Assembly: GCA_020052615.1 (NCBI GenBank)
Contig: JAGVOT010000012.1
Coordinates: forward strand, 1-64,000
Source of the DNA: Nitrospirota bacterium
GTDB lineage: Bacteria > Nitrospirota > UBA9217
Direction of reading: 5' to 3'
DNA: 64,000 nt
Numbering within the stretch: the first letter of the stretch is position 1; every line of letters begins with the position of its first letter. Position numbers and translations under genes: made by a program. The notes below the pieces were generated by a model. That model searched no databases. It saw only the letters and a program-made list of their open reading frames with translations, and was not told the DNA's origin. Below are positions 47,116 through 57,022 of this stretch, piece after piece.

Positions 47116-48144
47116 CTATCTTTTTCTGGCGATGACTTTGATGACACTTCCGCGATGTAACGTATTGGCAAGCCAGGGAAGGATGAGGTTGTCCAGATAT
47201 TGAAAGGGCGAAAGGGAGCATATCCCCTGGATGACCTTGAGCATGGTGCGCAATACCGGATTGATGGGATTCGCCTGTATTGCGGTAAATTGCTGATCTG
47301 CCAGATAGGAAGTCAGGTATCGCAGGTTGAAGTCAAGTGACGCATGCATGATTTTATCAACGTAAAATCCGGTAGAAGACAGGACCGCGCTCAGGGTCGT
47401 CGGTGACCAGTAGTTGAGGTGCTCGAATCCAAAGACGACCACGTGTTTTTCCCCGACCATCCGGTAAATGAGCCCTTCGATGTTGGGGACCTCGATGTAG
47501 AGAATGCAATTCTTCTTGGCGATGCGGTGTATTTCCTGCAGCATCTCTTTGGGATTGGGTACGTGTTCGAATACATCCCGCATATAGATAACGTCAAAGA
47601 ACTCCGGTTCAAACTTGAGGTCGAACAGGTCCTTGTTGAATATGGTGTCGCCGATCTCCCGCCGGGTCAGTTCGTAGTTCTTCTGGTTGAGCTCGATCCC
47701 GTATACGTTATAGCCCTGATCCCTGGCCTTTTTAAGGAAGTATCCCTTGGCGCTTCCAATTTCAAGAAGGCTGTCGCCCTTGCGCGGCGGCCGAATTTGG
47801 CCGATCGACATGAGGTTCGAGAGGTTGATCTTGTCGTCGAGTGCCGTGGAGGCGGTCGTTGCGTCAAACTTCAGTTCATTATAGATCGAATTCCACATGC
47901 TGTTGTAAAACGCATGGGTTGCGGTATTGTTCAGGCGCGGATTCAGGAAGACCATTGAGCACGCCGCGCACTGCGTGAAAGTAAAGAAATCCTTCCTCAT
48001 ATACACGGAATTTCTGTCCGATCCGCAGACCGGACAATTCAAGTGCTCCGCGAATTCATCTCGGAGGCGCTTCTTTTCGTAGTCGAAAACGAGCTTGTGC
48101 TGATCGATGAGCGCATTCCGCAGGCGAGTCTGATAGTCATTCAT
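47116..48144 (-). CDS. Class I SAM-dependent methyltransferase
   Basis: CPVCGSD..FTQCAACSMVFLNPR, LLEIGSAKGYFLKKARDQGY, MRDVFEHVPNPKEML. Confidence 0.87.
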   Translation of the reverse strand: MNDYQTRLRNALIDQHKLVFDYEKKRLRDEFAEHLNCPVCGSDRNSVYMRKDFFTFTQCAACSMVFLNPRLNNTATHAFYNSMWNSIYNELKFDATTASTALDDKINLSNLMSIGQIRPPRKGDSLLEIGSAKGYFLKKARDQGYNVYGIELNQKNYELTRREIGDTIFNKDLFDLKFEPEFFDVIYMRDVFEHVPNPKEMLQEIHRIAKKNCILYIEVPNIEGLIYRMVGEKHVVVFGFEHLNYWSPTTLSAVLSSTGFYVDKIMHASLDFNLRYLTSYLADQQFTAIQANPINPVLRTMLKVIQGICSLSPFQYLDNLILPWLANTLHRGSVIKVIARKR

Positions 48145-48381
48145 GTACGGTTCCGTTGTCGAGCGATTATTTTGTGAATTCGACGGTGGAAAGATAGTTC
48201 CTCGTCGACAGATACGAGTCAAACGGTGCATCGATGCCTTCCTCAACGGGGACCTGCAGGAAAGTTGTCGACCGATAGGATGATTTTTGATCGCAAGGCT
48301 CTAATCATACAGGCTCCTGTGCTCTTATGGATTGATGGTGACGTGTGCCAGGATCACATGCTATTTCTGGCGGAACGTTGC

Positions 48382-49362
48382 TCACATCAAGGGCCGGATA
48401 CGTCTTGCCAGGTCATGCAGGTGCAGCATTCTGATCGCTTTGTAGGCGAACGCAACCCATGGCCGGTAATAATGAGGCAGCCACCGAGGGTTGGTCTTTG
48501 CAACCCATTTCCTGAACTGCGCATGGTCGAGTTCCCCCAGTTCCAGGAGCCGCAGCAGATGGGCTTCCGCCTCTCTCGCGAGGTTCCTCGACGGCTCCAG
48601 GTATTTGATGATCCCGTACAGCTGCATGGTGGACGCCCGGACCTCTTCGTCGCGGCTCCATTCGACCTGGACCGCCACGCGCTTCAACTTCCGTGCCCAG
48701 GGGCTCGGCTTGTGCATGACCTGATGGTAATGGAACGTGTCCTCGATGCGGCCATGGCGGAAGCCGGCCTTCTCGATGATGCCCGCGAGGACATAGTCCT
48801 CCTGGCGGTAGACGAAGTCATCGTCGATGCCGGCAAGGCCCTGGAGGAATGCGCTCTTCCTGCCCATCTGGCTGCCCGCATAGGGTCGCGTCTCGCCGAA
48901 AAGCTTGTCAACATTCGGGTACTCGATAAGCGCCGTGATGCGCTGGGGACAGCCGAACCATTCGTAGGACCCCTGATGCCGCTTCATGGCATCGAACCAG
49001 CCGTCAGGCAGGTACACGTCGGAATGGACATAGATGAACCAATCCGTTTCGACCGCCTCGATCAGTTTCCGGAGGCAGTACCCCAGGGAGACATAGTTCC
49101 GGTGATCGAGGACGGTCACCCGGGGAAACCGCCGGGCGATATCGAGCGAATCATCCTTGCACCCCCCGTCCGATATGAGGAGCCGGTTGATCGGTATCTC
49201 GCGGTACAGCGAGCGCAGGTTGCTTTCCCAAAGCTCGTTTGCATGGACCACGGGGATGAGGACATCGACAGCGTCCGCAGGCGAGGCGGCAAACCGATCG
49301 ATGAACGGCTCTTCGGTATAGTACCGCCGGAAGATAGATGCGCGGGGTGCCTCATTGTTCAT
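48382..49362 (-). CDS. Glycosyltransferase family 2
   Basis: VDVLIPVVHANELWESNLRSLYREIPINRLLISDGGCKDDSLDIAR. Confidence 0.82.
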   Translation of the reverse strand: MNNEAPRASIFRRYYTEEPFIDRFAASPADAVDVLIPVVHANELWESNLRSLYREIPINRLLISDGGCKDDSLDIARRFPRVTVLDHRNYVSLGYCLRKLIEAVETDWFIYVHSDVYLPDGWFDAMKRHQGSYEWFGCPQRITALIEYPNVDKLFGETRPYAGSQMGRKSAFLQGLAGIDDDFVYRQEDYVLAGIIEKAGFRHGRIEDTFHYHQVMHKPSPWARKLKRVAVQVEWSRDEEVRASTMQLYGIIKYLEPSRNLAREAEAHLLRLLELGELDHAQFRKWVAKTNPRWLPHYYRPWVAFAYKAIRMLHLHDLARRIRPLM

Positions 49363-50308
49363 GAAGTACTGCTCCTTCCGCCTGCAGCAGCAGTTTGATC
49401 ATGCCGGTAAAATCGACCGATGGCTTCCAGCCCGTCACGGCCATGAGCTTGGCCGGACTACCGACAAGCGTGACGTTCTGCTTCGTGATGAGCGACGGTC
49501 GCTCCTCCACGTGCTTCGTCCAGTCGAGTCCGAGGGCGTTGAAGGCGATGGAGACGAAGTCGCGGACCCGGTGCTTGACGCCGGTCGCGACGATGAAATC
49601 ATCGGGCCGGTCGCTGTTCAGGATGCGGTGAAAGGCGTCGACATAATCGGGTGCATAACCCCAGTCGATCTCGGCATTCAGGTCGCCGAGGACGATCTTG
49701 TCCTGGCGGCCGTTCTTGATGCGCGCAGCGCCCCTGATGATCTTCATGGAAACGAACTTGTCCTGACGCAGGGACGATTCATGGTTGTACAATATGCCGT
49801 TCGCGACGAAGAGGTTATGCGCGTTCCGGTAGAAACGTCCGGTAAAATAGCCCGCGGTCTTCGTGATCCCGTAGACGCACAGCGGATGGATCGGCGTTCG
49901 TTCATCCTGCCGGTCGGCCGCCGTTCCCTTGAAGATGTGGGACGAGGCAGCATAGAAGATGCGCGTTGTCGGCGATGCGTTCTTGACCGCCTCCAGCACA
50001 TTGATATAGGCCTCGACGTGTATCGCATAGCTGGCACGGAACAGCTCTGCATCGGCGTCGAGCCGGTCCTCGGACGAATGATGATAGGCCGCGAAGAAGT
50101 AAAGCTCGTCGGGACGGAAACGGGTGATGGTCTGAGCGACCGCGGCGCGGTCCAGGATGTCCACGGGAGGATAAGGCTCCGCCGGCGCTCCGGAAAGCGA
50201 CGTCTCTCCCCGGTCGATCCCCAGGACGGCGTACCCCCCGGCAAGGAGCAGATCGGTCAGCAGGCGTCCGTCCTGGCCGCGCGAGCCGATGATGATCGCT
50301 TTTTTCAT
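49352..50308 (-). CDS. GDP-mannose 4,6-dehydratase-like SDR (diverged paralog)
   Basis: MKKAIIIGSRGQDGRLLTDLLL, VYGITKTAGYFTGRFYR, LGDLNAEIDWGYAPDYVDAFHRIL. Confidence 0.85.
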   Translation of the reverse strand: MKKAIIIGSRGQDGRLLTDLLLAGGYAVLGIDRGETSLSGAPAEPYPPVDILDRAAVAQTITRFRPDELYFFAAYHHSSEDRLDADAELFRASYAIHVEAYINVLEAVKNASPTTRIFYAASSHIFKGTAADRQDERTPIHPLCVYGITKTAGYFTGRFYRNAHNLFVANGILYNHESSLRQDKFVSMKIIRGAARIKNGRQDKIVLGDLNAEIDWGYAPDYVDAFHRILNSDRPDDFIVATGVKHRVRDFVSIAFNALGLDWTKHVEERPSLITKQNVTLVGSPAKLMAVTGWKPSVDFTGMIKLLLQAEGAVLHEQ

Positions 50309-51564
50309 TGGTTCCCGACAGCCTCCAGTTCGGGAAGGGGGAAGAACATCTTTCCTCCCGACCGGAGATATTCGGCTTCCTTTGCCACGATGTTGTCCTT
50401 GAAATGCCACGGGAGCACCATGAAATAATCGGGCATCATGGCACGCGCTTCCGCTTCCGAGATGATCGGGATGAGCGTCCCCGGCGTGTAACAGCCGAAC
50501 TTGTCCTTGTTGACCTCTGCGATGTACGGGATGTCCCTTTCGCTGATATTGCAGAACTGCAGGATCACGTTCCCTTTCGTGGAGGCGCCGTATCCCAGGA
50601 TCTTCTTGTTCTCCGATTTAGCGCGTCTGATGAACTGCATGAGTTGGTCGCGGTGCTCGAAGACACGGCGCTTGAACGCCTCGTAGGGCATCATGGTCTG
50701 CAGCCCCGTCTCCGATTCTTTGCGGAGGATCGTCTCCACGAGCGTCGTTGCCTCCCGGTACGGTGCGCCGGACTTGGCGACCATGAGAGAAAAACTGCCG
50801 CCGTTGACGTTGTTCAGCTCCACATCCAGGACCTTGAAGCCTACCTTGTCAGCCATCCATTTGATCTGCTTCAAACCGTAGTACTCGAGGTGCTCGTGAC
50901 AGATCGTATCGTAGGCGTTCATGTCCAGCATGGTGGGCATATAGCTCTGTTCGAAGACCCAGATCCCGTCGTCGGCAAGAACGTCATGGATCTGCCGCAT
51001 GAAATCGACAGGCGACTCCAGATCGTAGAACATGGAGATCGATGTGATCACCTTCGCCTTTGCGCCGCCGAAGCGCTTCTTGACCGCGCCGGCCGAGAAG
51101 AACTCCGGGATCAATTGGACCCGGTCCGGATAGTAGTCCTTGAACTTTATGCCCGTAGGATCGATCCCGACAAGGTTATAGCCCTTCTGCGGATATCCCT
51201 GGAGCAGAGTGCTGTCATTGCTGCCGATGTCAATGACGAGGTCCCCCTGCTTCAGATCGACCATCGCGCAGATCTTGCCGACTTTCAGATGAAGATGTTC
51301 GACCATGGACCGGTTCAGACCCGAGCGGTATCCGTAGTTCCGCCCGTACATCTCCTGCAGGTCATAGGAGTGCCTCAGTTGCAGCAGGCCGCAGGACCTG
51401 CCGGTACCGTCATCAGAGCATTTGACGAGCTCCAGGGGACCGGAGGTGATCTTCTGATCCCTTCTTGACGGAAAGACCCCGGTCAGGCTCTGCTCCCCAA
51501 GGCTCAGGACCGGCACCAGATCGATGTTTCCGCATATTCTGCATTTTGTGATCTCGCTGTACAT
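50305..51564 (-). CDS. NDP-sugar C-methyltransferase-type SAM enzyme
   Basis: CRICGN..PVLSLGEQSLTGVFP, LVIDIGSNDSTLLQGYPQKGYNLVGIDPTG, C-terminal ILGYGASTKGNVILQFCNI. Confidence 0.88.
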   Translation of the reverse strand: MYSEITKCRICGNIDLVPVLSLGEQSLTGVFPSRRDQKITSGPLELVKCSDDGTGRSCGLLQLRHSYDLQEMYGRNYGYRSGLNRSMVEHLHLKVGKICAMVDLKQGDLVIDIGSNDSTLLQGYPQKGYNLVGIDPTGIKFKDYYPDRVQLIPEFFSAGAVKKRFGGAKAKVITSISMFYDLESPVDFMRQIHDVLADDGIWVFEQSYMPTMLDMNAYDTICHEHLEYYGLKQIKWMADKVGFKVLDVELNNVNGGSFSLMVAKSGAPYREATTLVETILRKESETGLQTMMPYEAFKRRVFEHRDQLMQFIRRAKSENKKILGYGASTKGNVILQFCNISERDIPYIAEVNKDKFGCYTPGTLIPIISEAEARAMMPDYFMVLPWHFKDNIVAKEAEYLRSGGKMFFPLPELEAVGNQ

Positions 51565-51576
51565 GAATGATCCTTT

Positions 51577-52530
51577 CTACCCAACCGGGGGATAGTTTGA
51601 CATCTTATAGTAAACAGCCATCATATCGGCCTGTTCTTGTATCGAACAGAGTTCCCCTTCTGCTCCGCGAACGAATGCCTGGACCTGTCTGAAGAGTCCG
51701 GGCTTGTAGTCCCGGTCCAGCGGGTCGTCGATCTCCAGGAATTCTATGGCGACGGAGCCGACTTTTTGGATCTGGAGCTTTTCGAGGGGCCGGAAAATCA
51801 GGCGATGTTTCTTGGTGAGGACTTCTACACCCCATCGCCCCGGAGCTTCCCAGTTCGCCTGATAGGAGAACAGAGCGTTCCGGTCGCTTACGCCAGCCCC
51901 GGAGAAGATCGACGCAGCAGGATGCCAGTCGATCCCACCCCCGGTGTAACAGGCGATATCTCGGGGCTTCCCCCCAAGGTTGAATGCGAGGTCTATAACA
52001 TGGGTCGAATTGTGCAAGAACCAGTGTTCCTTGACTCCCGTCTCTTTTTTAAGATCTTTGACGACGTGGCTCCATTCGGTAAACTCGAAATTAAAGGAGG
52101 TTACTCCGCCGTCCTCACTGATGATATCCCGGCTCTTCATGACCGATGCGTAGAACCGCCGATTGTAGCCAACGAACACCTGCGCTCCGCATTGTCCGGC
52201 CATTTCGCGCACTTGTCTGATCTCGTCGATTGTGGCGCCACCGGGCTTTTCTACTAAGAGGTTTTTGACGCCGTGCTTTATGAGCAGCAAGGCGGATGAT
52301 CCGATGGACTTCTCGCCCACGGCTATGATCGCGTGCGATGGAAGAACGGCGTTCAAGGCCAACCATGCCTCGATGCCGCCCTCGTGGACCTCGACTCCGG
52401 TTGCTTCCTTAAAATCAGCAGCCGAGCCCGCCCCCCGGCCGACCACGGTCGTATCTACGGATAGAGAGCGCAGGACCTTCGCGTATTCGATCGCCATCGG
52501 ACCCGCTCCGACCAGCAGCATGTCGCTCAT
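51577..52530 (-). CDS. Gfo/Idh/MocA oxidoreductase
   Basis: MLLVGAGPMAIEYAKVLRSL, NLLVEKPGGATIDEIRQV, VGYNRRFYAS. Confidence 0.83.
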   Translation of the reverse strand: MSDMLLVGAGPMAIEYAKVLRSLSVDTTVVGRGAGSAADFKEATGVEVHEGGIEAWLALNAVLPSHAIIAVGEKSIGSSALLLIKHGVKNLLVEKPGGATIDEIRQVREMAGQCGAQVFVGYNRRFYASVMKSRDIISEDGGVTSFNFEFTEWSHVVKDLKKETGVKEHWFLHNSTHVIDLAFNLGGKPRDIACYTGGGIDWHPAASIFSGAGVSDRNALFSYQANWEAPGRWGVEVLTKKHRLIFRPLEKLQIQKVGSVAIEFLEIDDPLDRDYKPGLFRQVQAFVRGAEGELCSIQEQADMMAVYYKMSNYPPVG

Positions 52531-52553
52531 TATGTGCTCCTTCTTCAGTGTGC

Positions 52554-53549
52554 CTAAGTGAACGGGTAGTGCTCCTGCTTTCTCGCGCCCCGGCCCTCCA
52601 GAAATTCCCGCAGAGGTTCGAGCATTTGGAGATGCAACTGCATCGACTCATTGTAAGGGACCAGGCCGCAGGTTCCCTTTGTGAGAATATCCCCAACGAC
52701 CTGTGCTGTCATTTGGCTTTGGTAGGGGATGACAGCATCCGTTTCCTTCCACGCCCAGCCTTCACCGGATCTCGCGATCCATGCCTTTCGTTCCCATTCC
52801 CGCGAGATCAGCCGTGTCCCGGCGGAGATTATCTCGACCATCACCGGCAGGTCGCCGTCAGGAAAACAGGTTAAAACGCCTGAGCAGCCGTTTTCGAACC
52901 TCACTGTCAGCGTCCCGTTAAGTTCCAGGAAGCCCTTTCGCTTGCTCTCTATTGGCGGAAGGTGGAGCAGGGACGTGTCTAGAGAGAATCGCGAGCCGCC
53001 CGAGAGAAAGGCCATGTGGTCGATGTAGTGAATCGCGTTGGTAATGAGGCCGAACTGACTTCCGGTAACTATGTAGGTGAACGGTGTCCCCTGGAACAGC
53101 GTCCGCAGCCCGGCATAGAACGGCATGGTGCGCATGCTGCAGTTCACCCATGCCCGGACCTCGTTATTTCTGAGAAGGTCCTCGACGGTCGCGTAATCGT
53201 TCTTCTTATCAAACAATAGTTTTTCCAGCACCATACTGCGGACCGTTCCCCTCCCGAGGAGCGTTTCAACGATCTGACGCCGCATGTCGGAGTTCGAGGG
53301 GATGATCGCGATGTCGACCGGATCGAAAGACGCGGGGACCTCTCTCAGGTACCGCACACTATGTGTCTGAACGCCCGGGATGCTTTCATAGCGTTCCCGC
53401 GCGGTCCTCAAGGACGTCTCTGAGGGATCGACCACCGTAATATCGAGCGAGATAGGGACCGTCTTGAGCGCCTGGAGGTGGCGGCTTCCGAGTTGCCCGG
53501 CCCCAACGATAAAGATCGATCTCGTTTCCGCGCCCTCAGTCATCGGCAC
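52554..53549 (-). CDS. Gfo/Idh/MocA-like oxidoreductase
   Basis: IFIVGAGQLGSRHLQALKTV, SMVLEKLLFDKKNDYATVEDLL, WVNCSMRTMPFYAGL. Confidence 0.78.
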   Translation of the reverse strand: MPMTEGAETRSIFIVGAGQLGSRHLQALKTVPISLDITVVDPSETSLRTARERYESIPGVQTHSVRYLREVPASFDPVDIAIIPSNSDMRRQIVETLLGRGTVRSMVLEKLLFDKKNDYATVEDLLRNNEVRAWVNCSMRTMPFYAGLRTLFQGTPFTYIVTGSQFGLITNAIHYIDHMAFLSGGSRFSLDTSLLHLPPIESKRKGFLELNGTLTVRFENGCSGVLTCFPDGDLPVMVEIISAGTRLISREWERKAWIARSGEGWAWKETDAVIPYQSQMTAQVVGDILTKGTCGLVPYNESMQLHLQMLEPLREFLEGRGARKQEHYPFT

Positions 53550-54762
53550 CGTCCTTATTCACCGTGTGGCGAAGCATCCATTCGTCGTTGACCCTCGTCC
53601 AGAGGTGGGGAGAGCGGCCCTGGTCGCAGAGCTTGTGGAACTGCTCCGGCTGCATGCCGATGTAATCCATGATCTCGTTGAAGTATCGGTCCGGGAACTC
53701 TCCGTCGAACCGCTTTACGAGAGCCGCGCCTTCCTCGCGCGTAATGTGACGGTTCCGGATCTCCTGCGATGCGTCGTAGGTCGCGCGGCCGATCCCGAAC
53801 TTAATGAACGTCGTGTAGTAGTGCAGGTCGTCGATCTTGTCGTCGATGCTATTGTATTTGCTGTAGGTCCCCTGGGTCCGGAACGGGCGCGCTTGAAATC
53901 CAGTGTGCTCCACGGCATAGTAGTAGGATTCCTGCGGCGTCCACCTGAGGTAGTACCCGAGATAGTGCACCTCGATATTCGACCGCTCGAGCTCCTGGTG
54001 GTCCGCCGGGAGAAAGGTCATGAGGTCGCCCAGGTCCACCTGGTAGCGGTCGATGAGCTCGCGGACTGAGACCCCCCCAAGGTATACCTCGTCGACGTTC
54101 TTCATGCTGTAGTACGACTTGTCGCGGAGTGACGTGGCATTGTCGGCGATGGGGTTGCCGTATTCCGCCTCGTTCTCGCCATAGAAAATGAGCGGGATCC
54201 CGAACTTTGCTGCGATCTTTGGTGCTAGGTTCTTCTGCCCCAGCATGAAGGTCTGGAACGGATGCAGCAGATTCTCGATCGAGAGGCGCGTCAGAAGCTT
54301 CATTACGCGGCCGTTCTGATTGAAGGTGATGTTGTCGAATCCCCCAACCTCTATCCAGTTCCGGAAATTGCGGTATCCATAGTCAGTGTAGAGGATTGGC
54401 GGCCACGTTATCGTGAGAGGGTGCATGCCGTACTTATATTTCAGTACGTGGGCCTGGAAGGCGCTGTCCTTGCCGCCGCTTCCGGGGACGATGCAGTCGT
54501 AGTGGCCATCCTTCCGTCGGTGACTGTCCAGAAGCCTGAGAAGTTCTTCTTCCCTCTTTTTCCAGTCAATCTTCTCCTTTTGCTCCGCGACCCTGCATGC
54601 GTCGCAGATGCCGTCACGATCAATGTTCATGGTGGTCTTTTTGCTGTCCCTGGTGTGCTTGAATTCAACTGCAGAGGCGGGGCGCTGGTTTGATATGACA
54701 CAGCGGTTGCAGAAAACCACCTTTTCCGGCAGACCATATTTAGTCTCGAACTTCTTATTCAT
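53536..54762 (-). CDS. N-acetyl sugar amidotransferase (PseA/WbpG-like)
   Basis: CNRCVISNQRP..DRDGICDACRVAEQKEKIDW, YDCIVPGSGGKDSAFQAHVLKYKYG. Confidence 0.9.
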   Translation of the reverse strand: MNKKFETKYGLPEKVVFCNRCVISNQRPASAVEFKHTRDSKKTTMNIDRDGICDACRVAEQKEKIDWKKREEELLRLLDSHRRKDGHYDCIVPGSGGKDSAFQAHVLKYKYGMHPLTITWPPILYTDYGYRNFRNWIEVGGFDNITFNQNGRVMKLLTRLSIENLLHPFQTFMLGQKNLAPKIAAKFGIPLIFYGENEAEYGNPIADNATSLRDKSYYSMKNVDEVYLGGVSVRELIDRYQVDLGDLMTFLPADHQELERSNIEVHYLGYYLRWTPQESYYYAVEHTGFQARPFRTQGTYSKYNSIDDKIDDLHYYTTFIKFGIGRATYDASQEIRNRHITREEGAALVKRFDGEFPDRYFNEIMDYIGMQPEQFHKLCDQGRSPHLWTRVNDEWMLRHTVNKDGADD

Positions 54763-55441
54763 TTTCTTTCTCCCGATGCTTCACCAGGGAAGCAAAGTTC
54801 TCGTAGATCTTCATGCCTTCCGTTGAGCTTTTTTCCGGATGGAATTGGCATGCAAATACATTGTTCCAGGCGACGCTTGAGCAGTATTCCGTCCCTTCAT
54901 AGTTGGTGAAAGACGCCGCCATCCGGACGTCGTCCGGTATCGTGTAAAAGGAATGGATGAAATACATGAACTCCCCCTCCCGAATGCCGTGAAGCAGTGA
55001 GTCTTGCCATGCGGTCTTGCCGGTTTGAGCCGGGAGGTAGATTCGGTTCCAGCCGACCTGCGGAACCTTGACGGTGCGCCCGTCCTGGCCGGTGGTCGAG
55101 AATTTGACCACCCGTCCCTGGATGATATCCAAACCGCTATGATGCCCGAATTCCTCGCTCTCGGTCATCAGGAGCTGCAGACCAAGGCAAACTCCCATGA
55201 ACGGCCTGCCGCTTGCAATAAAGTCCCTGATCGACGATACGAGGTCGAGCCGCACGAGGTTCTGCATCGCATCCCCGAAGGCGCCGACACCGGGCAGCAC
55301 CATTGCATCAGAACTCTGGATGACCGCTGGATCGGATGTGATCACGGGTAAGAGCCCCACCTGTTTGCAGGCACGCACAACGCTGAACAGGTTGCCCATT
55401 TGATAGTCGATGACGGCTATCTGCCCCTTACGTGCCTGCAC
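54755..55441 (-). CDS. hisH: Imidazole glycerol phosphate synthase glutaminase subunit homolog (HisH2-type)
   Basis: IAVIDYQMGNLFSVVRACKQVG, PFMGVCLGLQLLMTESEEFG, ACQFHPEKSSTEG. Confidence 0.93.
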   Translation of the reverse strand: MQARKGQIAVIDYQMGNLFSVVRACKQVGLLPVITSDPAVIQSSDAMVLPGVGAFGDAMQNLVRLDLVSSIRDFIASGRPFMGVCLGLQLLMTESEEFGHHSGLDIIQGRVVKFSTTGQDGRTVKVPQVGWNRIYLPAQTGKTAWQDSLLHGIREGEFMYFIHSFYTIPDDVRMAASFTNYEGTEYCSSVAWNNVFACQFHPEKSSTEGMKIYENFASLVKHREKENE

Positions 55442-56312
55442 GAAACTTCTCCTCTGATCGCGTTGTACGGCAGTTTATCCCATGACGGGACAAGTGCTCC
55501 TTGATCGCCGGCATTCCGGCCGGCGTTATACTGGAGAACGTCCTTCCGCTTCTCAGGAACGATTGGTTCCCTTCGTTTGACTCGTCCAAGGAGCGTTCCT
55601 GGCTGCGAATGATGTCGTAGTGCAGCACCGATGCGATGGCAACGGCGTCTGCGCCAGCATCGGAAATGACCTGGCGGATATGATCGATCTCGCCGGCTCC
55701 CCCGCATGCTATGACGGGGATAGTGACCGCATGGGCAACAGCCTTCGTCAGGTCGATGTCGAACCCCCTGCCGGTTCCTTCACGGTCGATCGACGTGATC
55801 ATGATCTCACCCGCTCCTAGCTCCTCGACCTGCTTCGCCCACGCAAGAACTTCGATCCCCGTATGTTCCCGGCCGTTATCAGTATATGCCAGATAACGGC
55901 CGTCGGGTTGTCGTATCGCTTCGATGGATATCAGGATGGTCGATGAACCAAACTTTCGCGAGGCATCCCTGATGATCTGCGGGTTCTTGATCGCCGCGGT
56001 GTTCAGCGATACCTTGTCCGCTCCGGCTCGAAGCACGTCACGGATGTCCTCAATTGTCCTCAGCCCGCCGCCAACGGTCAGGGGGATGAATATTTCCCGT
56101 GCGGTGCGTTCGATGATGTCGTGCAGGCTGTTCCGCTCATAAAGACTTGCCACCACATCCATGTATACCAGCTCATCGGCGCCGCTGTCATAGTAGGAAC
56201 GAGCGAACTGTTCCGGTTTTCCCAGGACCCGGAGGCCTTCCAGATGGATGCCCTTCACGAGATTGGGTCCCTTGATGTCAAGTCGCGGTATTATCCTTAT
56301 GTTCTTTGACAT
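55428..56312 (-). CDS. hisF: Imidazole glycerol phosphate synthase cyclase subunit homolog (HisF2-type)
   Basis: RIIPRLDIKGPNLVKGIHLEGLRVLG, PLTVGGGLRTIEDIRDVLRAGADKVSLNTAAI, C-terminal NEGNQSFLRSGRTFSSITPAGMPAIKEHL. Confidence 0.93.
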   Translation of the reverse strand: MSKNIRIIPRLDIKGPNLVKGIHLEGLRVLGKPEQFARSYYDSGADELVYMDVVASLYERNSLHDIIERTAREIFIPLTVGGGLRTIEDIRDVLRAGADKVSLNTAAIKNPQIIRDASRKFGSSTILISIEAIRQPDGRYLAYTDNGREHTGIEVLAWAKQVEELGAGEIMITSIDREGTGRGFDIDLTKAVAHAVTIPVIACGGAGEIDHIRQVISDAGADAVAIASVLHYDIIRSQERSLDESNEGNQSFLRSGRTFSSITPAGMPAIKEHLSRHGINCRTTRSEEKFRAGT

Positions 56313-57022
56313 GGCTGGGATGAAGGCTTCTTTCCGATCAGCAGTTCTGCAAGCTGGAAGTCGATCCTCGTGTCTATGTCGACCGACCGTTCCCCGGGCA
56401 TGACGAATGCGTACGCCCCCTTCCCGAAGAAGGTCTTGCCGGTCCGCAGATGATCGCAATACGCCGCGTTAATCGCGCCGTTCAGGCGATAGAACGTCGG
56501 AAGCTCCTGGCGGTTCTTGTTCATAATATCGGGCCGCAGGAACCCGTCCAGAGAACCATCCGCCGGGAGCACGTTTGACCAGTACGGGTGATGTTCGGTC
56601 TCGCACACGGAGACGATCGCACGAGCGTCCTTCGAGAACAATAGGGTGAGCGCGTTGTCGATGTCCTCCGTCGTCCGGAGCGGCGATGTCGGCTGCAGGA
56701 GCACGAAGACGTCGTATCGGTCGCGGTTTTCTTCCAGCCAGGAAAGGGCGTGGAGAATGACGTCCATCGCCTTGGCCGTGTCGGAGGCGAGTTCCTTCGG
56801 ACGCAGGAACGGTACGTCCGCGCCGTGGGCCCGGGCGACAGACGCGATCTCCTCGTCATCGGTCGACACGATGACCCTGTCTATATGCACGCTCGCTTTC
56901 GCCTGTTCAATGGTCCATGCGATAAGAGGCTTTCCATTCAGGGGAAGAACGTTCTTCCGCGGGAGTCCTTTAGAACCGCCGCGTGCTGGTATCAGTGCAA
57001 CGATCCGCTTATCCTTATACAT
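56297..57022 (-). CDS. Acylneuraminate/legionaminate cytidylyltransferase
   Basis: IVALIPARGGSKGLPRKNVLPLNGKPLIAWTIEQA, VFVLLQPTSPLRTTEDIDNAL. Confidence 0.92.
   Translation of the reverse strand: MYKDKRIVALIPARGGSKGLPRKNVLPLNGKPLIAWTIEQAKASVHIDRVIVSTDDEEIASVARAHGADVPFLRPKELASDTAKAMDVILHALSWLEENRDRYDVFVLLQPTSPLRTTEDIDNALTLLFSKDARAIVSVCETEHHPYWSNVLPADGSLDGFLRPDIMNKNRQELPTFYRLNGAINAAYCDHLRTGKTFFGKGAYAFVMPGERSVDIDTRIDFQLAELLIGKKPSSQPCQRT

Noticed and set aside
48226-49398. 390-aa plus-strand ORF
   Set aside because: Antisense of the GT2 gene 48382-49362; no recognisable domain.
49355-51468. 357-aa and 386-aa plus-strand ORFs
   Set aside because: Antisense of the Gmd-like and C-methyltransferase genes; shadow ORFs.
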